33,839 nucleotides of DNA from contig NZ_SJZI01000019.1 of assembly GCF_004337505.1 (NCBI RefSeq), forward strand, positions 1-33,839, read 5' to 3'. The translations under genes and the position numbers were made by a program. Each line of letters starts with the position of its first letter. Position 1 is the stretch's first letter. A model generated the notes under the pieces. It made no database searches. It saw nothing but the letters and a program-made list of their open reading frames with translations, and was not told the DNA's origin. Positions 6,952 to 12,445 of this stretch are shown here, one piece after another. This stretch comes from Flaviaestuariibacter flavus. Lineage in GTDB: Bacteria; Bacteroidota; Bacteroidia; Chitinophagales; Chitinophagaceae.

Positions 6952-7767
6952 TTAGCTCTTTTTCACTTTGACCTTGGTAGCATGAGCAGCGGCGCCCTGG
7001 GTGCGCACGCCGTTCTTGTCGCCACGGGTGTCGGAAGAAACCGAGGTGCTGCTGCTGCCCGATACCACGGCGCTGTTGTCGCTGGCGCGGTCAATGGCGC
7101 GGTCGGAGGCGTGGGCGGCACCCTGCGACTTGGCGCGGGCTTCGGCTTTTACCTTGGCTTTGGCTTCAGTGCCTTTCTGCTTGCTCTTCTGCACTACGGT
7201 GCGGCCGTCGCCTTCCACGCGGGTCTTCACCTTGGTGGCGCTTTGCTCGGTGCGGTCGATGGCCTGGCTGCCGTTTACTTTCACGTCGGCACCGGCACCG
7301 GCCTGGATGCTGGCGTCGTTCTTGGCACCGAATACGGCGCTGTTGTCATCGGCGTTGGCCTTTGCCTGCTCCGAGGCATGCGTGGAAGCCTGCGCGTTGA
7401 CGCGGGCGCCGGTGTTCACGTCGGCGGCCGACTTCGCGCCTTGCGCCGCGTTTTGTGCGGCAGCGCCCGTGGTGGCGCCAACGGTACCTTTCACTTCAAC
7501 GGCTTTGGTGGCAGCGGCAGAAGCGGCGCCCGTGGCGGCGTGGGCGGCAGCGCCGGTAGTGGCGGCGGCTGCGGTAGTTGCCTTGGTGGCGCTGGCGGCG
7601 GCCTGTGCGGCGGCACCGCTGGCGGCGTGCGTGGCGGCGGCGGTGTTCACACTACTTTTTACAGCTGCATTGGTGGTGCTGGTAACCGTGGCGCCCAGTT
7701 GCGCGAAGGTGGCAGTGGCTCCGAAAGTAGCTACGATCAGGAGGAGGGATTGCTTGGCAGATTTCAT
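6952..7767 (-). CDS. exported alanine-rich low-complexity protein
   Basis: This 271-residue protein has a signal peptide (MKSAKQSLLLIVATFGATATFAQ, probable cleavage after AFAQ or nearby). The mature part is about one third Ala, with Thr, Gly, Lys, Ser and few hydrophobic residues: Ala/Thr-rich at about 30-100, then charged segments with Lys/Asp/Gln and DNSAV/SDRAID-type near-repeats. This predicts a disordered or long-helix periplasmic or surface protein, reminiscent in composition of LEA-like stress proteins, though I see no LEA repeat. It ends KVKVKKS. It stands alone, upstream of the barrel-like gene and on the same strand, about 224 bp away. The function is unknown. Confidence 0.8.
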   Translation of the reverse strand: MKSAKQSLLLIVATFGATATFAQLGATVTSTTNAAVKSSVNTAAATHAASGAAAQAAASATKATTAAAATTGAAAHAATGAASAAATKAVEVKGTVGATTGAAAQNAAQGAKSAADVNTGARVNAQASTHASEQAKANADDNSAVFGAKNDASIQAGAGADVKVNGSQAIDRTEQSATKVKTRVEGDGRTVVQKSKQKGTEAKAKVKAEARAKSQGAAHASDRAIDRASDNSAVVSGSSSTSVSSDTRGDKNGVRTQGAAAHATKVKVKKS

Positions 7768-8130
7768 TTTTTTGCTTTTTAAGGGTTCGCCCAGCCATAA
7801 GACAATTCTGTGCCAGAAAAAATGCGCGTTATTCAGGCACGGTTCAAAGGAGGCGTTTTTGAAAAATTCCGCTCAGACGATACCGGTAGGAAAAAGTTTA
7901 AAAGGAGCTTCCAAAAAAGCGGAAAATGAGCTGAAAAGCGTTGAAAAGCGCTCATTTTTTCTTCAAAAAAAATTTTGCAAAATTCGCCGCATCCTTCCGT
8001 TCATCCGGCGAAAACGGCGTTTGCTGCAGGCGTGCGGGCAGTGTACGGGGCCGAACGGATAGTTTAGCGGCTCAAATCATCCCGATGCGCGGTAATGCTA
8101 ATGCGTCGCTCTGCGCGACGGCCTTCGGCC
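7768..8130. other. leader region of the alanine-rich gene
   Basis: This is an AT-rich stretch with long A/T runs near 7950-7985 and no open frame with coding character. A possible sigma-54-like site (TGGCAC then TTGTC) lies on the minus strand at 7801-7815, 34 bases before the start codon. The expected GC of the -12 element is missing, so this is weak. Confidence 0.3.
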
Positions 8131-8267
8131 GTCATTGCGAGCGGAGCGAAGCAACCTCCCGGTTTACGCAGGGTGGTCGTGGCGGAAAGGAGTTTGCAGA
8201 CTGAAGCGCTTTCCGGCTACGGTCCGTCTTCAGGTCATGGAGTTTGCTTCGCTTCGCTCGCAATGAC
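8131..8267. repeat. 137-bp GTCATTGCGAGC element, first copy
   Basis: The element begins GTCATTGCGAGCGGAGCGAA and ends with the near reverse complement (GCTTCGCTCGCAATGAC). Its interior is alignable along the full length with the reverse complement of 9030-9163, so the two are inverted copies of one element. The ends belong to a class of GTCATTGCGAGCG repeats found in many bacterial genomes. It is preceded by GACGGCCTTCGGCC, as is the second copy. Confidence 0.85.
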
Positions 8268-8329
8268 AGCTTCGCTGTCGGCTTCGCACGCAGGCACCAG
8301 CATTCACGATTGCCGATTCCCGATTCACG

Positions 8330-9103
8330 TTACTTCAACGGCCTCGAGGCCGTTACTTTTCTTACAAAGAGGATGGCGTTGTAGTCATAGTCCGACTTCG
8401 GGTCGAGAAAAAGCAGGTAGTTGTCGGACGGCGCGGCCTGCGCGTAGATATTGTCGCTGGTGCCGGAATGCAGCTTCAGCCCGTCGCCCATATTGACCCA
8501 GGCCGATACTTCCGCATAGGCGATATTGACGGAGCAGACACGCCCGTTGAGCGCGCGGCCACCGGCCTGCAGCAGGTAATAGGCGGCCTTGGGCTGGCCG
8601 TTGTAGGGCCGCACCTTGTTATGCTGGTTGCCGGAGATGGTCACCTCCTTCCAGGTGGGATGCGCCTCCATGGCGGCGGAGATACGCAGCGCCATAAAGC
8701 TGTCGCGGGCAGCTTCGCGGTTGTCGAAAAAGAAGGTTCCGATGCGGGGGTTGCGGGCGGCGGTGAGCAGCAGGTTCTTCCAGGCTTCCGAGTTGCGGCC
8801 ATCGCCGGTAACGCCCTGGAAAAAAGGGCTGGCCAGCAGCGCCGCTTCGGTGCGACGGGCCGGAAAGTCGCCCAGCAGGTCTTCACGGATCTCGAAACCG
8901 AGGAGCACCGAGTCGCCGGTGCGGGTCAGCAGGTCGGCAACGGCATTCGGGCGCGGCGGAGGCGTGAGCCGACAACCTTGAGCCCGCGATGCGCAGTAGC
9001 GCGATCGCGTCGCGCGACGGCCTTCGGCCGTCATTGCGAGCGTAGCGAAGCAAACTCCCTGACCTGAAGACAGGTCGTAGCCGGAGCGCGCATCAACCTG
9101 CAA
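8330..9103 (-). CDS. hypothetical protein with its 5' end replaced by a repeat element (probably truncated)
   Basis: The open frame gives 257 residues, but roughly the first 45-50 are the translation of the 9030-9163 repeat and its flank (for example GVCFATLAMTAEGRR). Native-looking sequence starts near VADLLTRTGDSVLLGFE at about 8945. From there about 205 residues look like a genuine conserved C-terminal part, with segments such as ISGNQHNKVRPYNG and DYNAILFVRKVTAS. There is no signal peptide and no internal ATG near the native start. I did not recognise the family with confidence; a distant link to Tiki/ChaN-type or esterase-like proteins is only a guess. The most likely reading is a gene fragment left after the repeat inserted. 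Confidence 0.5.
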   Translation of the reverse strand: MQVDARSGYDLSSGQGVCFATLAMTAEGRRATRSRYCASRAQGCRLTPPPRPNAVADLLTRTGDSVLLGFEIREDLLGDFPARRTEAALLASPFFQGVTGDGRNSEAWKNLLLTAARNPRIGTFFFDNREAARDSFMALRISAAMEAHPTWKEVTISGNQHNKVRPYNGQPKAAYYLLQAGGRALNGRVCSVNIAYAEVSAWVNMGDGLKLHSGTSDNIYAQAAPSDNYLLFLDPKSDYDYNAILFVRKVTASRPLK

Positions 9104-9163
9104 AGTCTTCGGCTACGAAACCCTGCGTAACGCCGGAGTTTGCTTCGCTCCGCTCGCAATGAC
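9030..9163. repeat. 134-bp GTCATTGCGAGC element, second copy (inverted)
   Basis: This is the inverted partner of 8131-8267; together they bracket the truncated gene. After both copies, in the same direction, there are CGCACGCAGGC(A/G)CCAGC and CCCGATTCCC words, so some flanking sequence was duplicated too. The stretch 9164-9331 has no gene. Confidence 0.85.
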
Positions 9164-9331
9164 GCTGCGCGTCGCTTCGCCACCTACCAAACAAAAACCG
9201 CGACGCACGCAGGCGCCAGCGCTCAAGGCTCCCGATTCCCTACTGCTAAAGGACTGCTAATAATCCCGCTACTCCTTCCGCCGGCACGCTACATGCGGCC
9301 TTAGTTCGTTACCTATCCGAACACCACCGTC

Positions 9332-9550
9332 ATGGATCTCGAAAAGCTGTCCCGCCTCAACCTCGATACCTTACGCACGCAACACGCGCTGGCTGCCGCG
9401 CGGCTGAAGACCGCGCTGCTGGACGGCACGTCGTGGGAGGAGCTCCGCGACATCCGCCGCGACCTCACCGAGCTGGAGATCGCCCTGCACCGCAAGTTGG
9501 GCGGCGGCCCCGCGACCGATCCGTCGGGACATCCCAAGAGGGAGGGCTGA
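9332..9550 (+). CDS. small helical hypothetical protein
   Basis: This 72-residue protein starts MDLEKLSRLNLDTLRTQHAL. Two amphipathic helices with regular Leu/Ala spacing (about 5-30 and 34-55) predict a helical hairpin or short coiled coil; the tail is Gly/Pro-rich. Third codon positions are strongly GC-rich, as in the certain genes nearby, which supports it being real. There is no signal peptide. It precedes the DUF1415 gene by about 100 bp. The function is unknown. Confidence 0.6.
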   Translation: MDLEKLSRLNLDTLRTQHALAAARLKTALLDGTSWEELRDIRRDLTELEIALHRKLGGGPATDPSGHPKREG

Positions 9551-9636
9551 AGAAACCGGGTTGGGTTTTAGCGTTTGAGGCTTTATGATTCCTTGGCATT
9601 GCAGGGAAGAGCGCGCATTGCGCCGGTCACTTGTGC

Positions 9637-9644
9637 TAATTTTG
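9637..9644 (+). promoter_or_regulatory. -7 box TAATTTTG for the DUF1415 gene
   Basis: An exact TAnnTTTG match lies only 9 bases before the ATG at 9653. Transcription would start within a few bases of the ATG, so the mRNA may be leaderless or nearly so. Confidence 0.5.
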
Positions 9645-9652
9645 TTTCCTTG

Positions 9653-10195
9653 ATGACGAACCCCGAAACGATCATTGCACATACCAAGAAGTGGATCCTC
9701 GACGTAGTGGTGGGCTGCAACTTCTGCCCCTTTGCGTTGCGCGAGGTAAAACGCGACAGCATCCGCTTCGAGGTGATCGCCGATAAAAAGCCGGCGGTGC
9801 TGGCGGCCTTGTCGGCGGCCTGTGCCCGCATGGATGCGGAGCCCGGAGTAGAAACGCTCTTCCTGCTCCTGCCGCAGCATTTCAATCGTTTCTCCGAATA
9901 CCTCAAGCTCCTGGATGCCGCGGAGGCCCTGCTGCGCAAGTCGGGCTACAAAGGCCGCTACCAGCTCGCGTCTTTTCATCCCGATTATTTCTTCGCCGGC
10001 AGCTCGCTCAACGACGCCGCCAACTACACCAACCGCTCGCCCTACCCCATGCTGCAGGTCCTGCGCGAGGAGAGCGTCGGCCGCGCCATCGACGCCTACC
10101 CCGACACTTTGCAGATACCCGAGCGCAATGCGGCCTTTGCCCGGGAGAAGGGGCTGGAGTATATGCAAAGGCTGTGGGCGGCGTGTAAGGCGTAG
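9653..10195 (+). CDS. DUF1415 family protein
   Basis: This 180-residue protein starts MTNPETIIAHTKKWILDVVVG. Family hallmarks are the early GCNFCPFA motif (two Cys near residues 22 and 25), the ETLFLLLP segment, FNRFSEYLKLLD, and YQLASFHPDYFFAG near the middle, then 'NRSPYPMLQVLRE'. The biochemical role of the family is not established; the conserved Cys pair and His are suggestive of metal or redox chemistry (inference). The upstream frame opening at 9575 is rejected because the -7 box at 9637 lies inside it. It ends 24 bp before repeat copy C. Confidence 0.85.
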   Translation: MTNPETIIAHTKKWILDVVVGCNFCPFALREVKRDSIRFEVIADKKPAVLAALSAACARMDAEPGVETLFLLLPQHFNRFSEYLKLLDAAEALLRKSGYKGRYQLASFHPDYFFAGSSLNDAANYTNRSPYPMLQVLREESVGRAIDAYPDTLQIPERNAAFAREKGLEYMQRLWAACKA

Positions 10196-10218
10196 ACCCC
10201 CCCGGCCGCTCGTCCATG

Positions 10219-10423
10219 GACCTCACCCCCGGCCCCTCTACGGGAGGAGAGGGGTGACTCTGTTCAACATTCTTTATTGTTTGATACATCGCTCTGGTTA
10301 ACCTTAAAAGCAAAGAGCGGATGCCACAGGCATCCGCTCTTCATTTCGATATTCGATATTCCTTGTTCGCTATTCGATATTCAACTCCCCGCTCCGCTCC
10401 GGAGAGGGGCCGGGGGTGAGGTC
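10219..10423. repeat. arm-hairpin-arm intergenic element, copy C (205 bp)
   Basis: The left arm GACCTCACCCCCGGCCCCTC starts at 10219; its reverse complement ends at 10423. The central hairpin is 10312-10325 with 10329-10341. The CGATATTC direct repeats at about 10347-10383 match copy B almost base for base. It lies between the convergent DUF1415 gene and the gene at 10485-11186. Confidence 0.85.
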
Positions 10424-10424
10424 A

Positions 10425-10453
10425 AAAAAGCCCCGTTCACGAACGAACGGGGC
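10425..10453 (-). terminator. terminator of the gene at 10485-11186
   Basis: An 8-bp stem GCCCCGTT (10430-10437) pairs with AACGGGGC (10446-10453). Read on the minus strand it is followed by a run of six T. Confidence 0.75.
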
Positions 10454-10484
10454 GGCCTAAACCATAAACTTTGCTTATACCGAA

Positions 10485-11186
10485 TTACTCCGAAGCGGAA
10501 ACAACCGGAGCAGCGTCGTTGTGCTCCAGAGACGCGTGGCGGGGTGCGTCGAGGAGGGTGTGGTCGAAATAGTTTTTAAGACGGGCGGGCTCTTTGCGGA
10601 ATTCTTTGGAGAGGTCGAGCAGGGCCACGAAAAGAGCGTCTTCCAGGGTGGCGCGGGCGGTGTCCCGATCGCTGCGTGAGCCGGATAGCTCGCCCTCCGC
10701 GGCATTCTGGGACGCGCGCGCATCGTCCCAGGCGGCGCGGAAGCCGGCCATGCGGGTGCGCATGTCGGCGGGCAGGGATGCACCCGATTCTTCCACCACC
10801 TTTTTCAGTGCGTCGAGACGTGCCGGCGCCTCGGTTTTGGTAAGCCGCGTATACGTCTGTTTCTTATTGGGATAAATAGCCTGGTAGGCTCCGGAGTTCC
10901 TCCCGAGCGACACGGTCACCTGGGCCTCGGCTTCCGTCATGTAACGGGCCAGTTCTGCCAGGAAAACGTCGAGTCCTTCCGTACCGGTTTGCTTAACCGC
11001 ATTGTTTACCGATATTTTTCCCAGTAATGCGCTGAAAGTCCGCTGGGGCCCGTCGATAGCATCGGCCAGCGCCGGGTGCGTGGATCGCAGGCGGGTAGCG
11101 GCATCCGAAGCAAAGGTGGACAGCCGGTCGTTGGAAATGAGCACGCTGTCGAAGGGGTTGTCGGCAACCTTGAAGATTCCAATCAT
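10485..11186 (-). CDS. uncharacterised helical cytoplasmic protein
   Basis: This 233-residue protein starts MIGIFKVADNPFDSVLISND. It is predicted largely helical, rich in Ala, Arg, Asp and Leu, with no signal peptide or membrane segment. A short less helical stretch with AYQAIYPNKKQTYTRL near residues 105-120 may be its most conserved part. It ends with a disordered acidic tail. The frame stays open to 11321, but that extension is encoded by the upstream 43-bp repeat array, so 11186 is preferred. Size and character recall the protein at 1314, which is also preceded by a tandem array, but I see no clear sequence similarity between the two. The function is unknown. Confidence 0.7.
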   Translation of the reverse strand: MIGIFKVADNPFDSVLISNDRLSTFASDAATRLRSTHPALADAIDGPQRTFSALLGKISVNNAVKQTGTEGLDVFLAELARYMTEAEAQVTVSLGRNSGAYQAIYPNKKQTYTRLTKTEAPARLDALKKVVEESGASLPADMRTRMAGFRAAWDDARASQNAAEGELSGSRSDRDTARATLEDALFVALLDLSKEFRKEPARLKNYFDHTLLDAPRHASLEHNDAAPVVSASE

Positions 11187-11242
11187 GATTGTATCGTTTA
11201 AATGTTTAAAAATGAACGACTCTGGAATATTCTGTCTTTCCC

Positions 11243-11486
11243 AAAAGCTGCGGATCCCGGTTCGCCCGCACAAAGCATCACCATCAGGTGCTGCGCATAC
11301 CACTTCGGGCAGGCGAAGCACTGTCCGCAGGCGCTGCGGATGCCTCGTCGTGCGGTCGAAGTACCACCTGCAGAAGCCGCGGATAGCGGTTCGGGCAGGC
11401 GAAGTGTAGGGCGCAGGTGCTGCGGAATACCCTTCGGGTGATCGGGGTATTGTTCGCGGGTGCTGCGGATGCCTGTTCGACGGGAC
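11243..11486. repeat. tandem array of 43-bp units (about 5.7 copies)
   Basis: Units lie at 11243-11284 (42 bp), then four of 43 bp starting at 11285, 11328, 11371 and 11414, and a partial unit 11457-11486. On the minus strand each ends in a variant of ATCCGCAGCACCTG, and several contain a CTTCGnnnnnnCGAAG hairpin. Period 43 shifts frame each unit, so the array is not coding. It starts 57 bp upstream of the start at 11186. Confidence 0.8.
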
Positions 11487-11660
11487 AAATTATTTAAGGA
11501 AAGAGCGGGTGGTGTCGGTTCAGGGGGTAGCAGCTGGTTTGGATAGGGTCGGGACCGTTGGTGGATTAAATCTATAAAAGCCCATCGATATCTGCAAGCA
11601 TTATCCACGGATTTTTTCAGCACCTCTTGTCGTTATTGCCGCATCGCGGCAACACCTCTG
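11487..11660. other. stretch between the 43-bp array and the transposase flank
   Basis: AT content is higher here. I saw no gene, terminator or repeat that could be supported. Confidence 0.3.
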
Positions 11661-11661
11661 A

Positions 11662-11718
11662 GCCCGGGTTTTAACCCCGGGCGCCGCGCAAGCGGCGGAG
11701 GCGGCGCAAAGCGCCGCC
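11662..11718. repeat. REP-type palindromes, 3' side of the transposase
   Basis: Two GC-rich palindromes occur: GCCCGGG (11662-11668) with CCCGGGC (11676-11682), and GGCGGCGC (11700-11707) with GCGCCGCC (11711-11718). Related palindromes lie on the other side of the transposase gene. Confidence 0.75.
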
Positions 11719-11730
11719 AGGTATCCCGCG

Positions 11731-12192
11731 TCATTCAGGCTCGAGGAACAGGTATTCCGGGTCATAGGCAACACCATTTTCATTGAGCAGCTCGGTGTAT
11801 TCCCGCAGGAACGGCTTTTGGCGATGATGCTCCGGCTGGCGCCGGATGTAGTTCACCACGGTGTCCAGGGCCCGGCCGCCCACGTGAAACCACCCATAGC
11901 CCCGTTGCCACCGGAACGTATGCTGCAGAAATTCCTGTTCATTGATCCATTTCGATGACCCGCCCTTCAACGCATGCATGATCCGCTGCGGCGCCATATT
12001 CATGGTGATGGCGAAGAGCAGGTGCACATGATCAGGCATGGCATAGATGGCGATGGGCTGGTGCCCCATGCCGCTGAGGGTGCCGGTCATATAGCGCTCG
12101 AGTGGCTCGCGGAACGAAGGCTGGATCAGGGCCTGCCGGTATTTGGGTGCGAAGACGGCGTGAACGGCTGATTGACGGAGGGTGTTAGCCAT
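11731..12192 (-). CDS. REP-associated tyrosine transposase (IS200-like, Y1_Tnp)
   Basis: This 153-residue protein starts MANTLRQSAVHAVFAPKYRQ. It has the HUH motif in PDHVHLLF (about residue 60) and the catalytic Tyr in NYIRRQPEHH near residue 120, both classic for TnpA/RAYT enzymes. These single-strand endonucleases cut and join DNA next to palindromic hairpins. Palindromes on both sides (11662-11718 and 12288-12334) are its probable substrates. The frame is open to 12372, but the upstream part is flank sequence; an ATG at 12234 is also possible. The catalytic residues are intact, so it may be active. Confidence 0.88.
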   Translation of the reverse strand: MANTLRQSAVHAVFAPKYRQALIQPSFREPLERYMTGTLSGMGHQPIAIYAMPDHVHLLFAITMNMAPQRIMHALKGGSSKWINEQEFLQHTFRWQRGYGWFHVGGRALDTVVNYIRRQPEHHRQKPFLREYTELLNENGVAYDPEYLFLEPE

Positions 12193-12287
12193 AGTGTTTT
12201 CTCCGAAGCTCGGTAGGCGGGCAGTAGTGGCCATGGGAGATTCACCAGGGTTTTCTGGGTTTTTCCCCTGCGCGGGCGCCGGGGAAG

Positions 12288-12334
12288 CCCGGGGCTGAAG
12301 CCCCGGGTTAAGAGGTGCCGCCGCTACGCGGCGG
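12288..12334. repeat. REP-type palindromes, 5' side of the transposase
   Basis: CCCGGGGC (12288-12295) pairs with GCCCCGGG (12300-12307), and CCGCCGC (12318-12324) with GCGGCGG (12328-12334). The same two palindrome types occur at 11662-11718. Right after them comes a short fragment of the GCTTCGCTCGCAATGA repeat end (about 12343-12358). Confidence 0.75.
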
Positions 12335-12357
12335 GTATAGAGGCTTCGCTCGCAATG

Positions 12358-12386
12358 AAAAAGGCGCCGCAATGCGGCGCCTTTTT
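12358..12386. terminator. symmetric terminator hairpin downstream of pcrA
   Basis: AAAAAGGCGCCGC (12358-12370) pairs perfectly with GCGGCGCCTTTTT (12374-12386). A-run and T-run make it usable in both directions. It lies downstream of the helicase stop. Confidence 0.75.
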
Positions 12387-12404
12387 TCTATCCCGACTGG
12401 TGCT

Positions 12405-12445
12405 GTCACCCCTCTCCGTTCCGGAGAGGGGCCGGGGGTGAGGTC
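12405..12445. repeat. single arm of the arm-hairpin-arm element (copy D, solo)
   Basis: This stretch matches the right arms of copies B and C (ending GAGGGGCCGGGGGTGAGGTC) but lacks the central hairpin and the other arm. It overlaps the TGA stop of the helicase gene. Confidence 0.75.

Noticed and set aside
8095..8496. Plus-strand open frames through the GTCATTGCGAGC element
   Set aside because: They translate the repeat itself (ASGAKQPPG-type peptides), a frequent source of false gene calls.
11243..11486. CRISPR array or repeat-coding gene
   Set aside because: Units are contiguous and diverged with no spacers, and period 43 breaks any reading frame.
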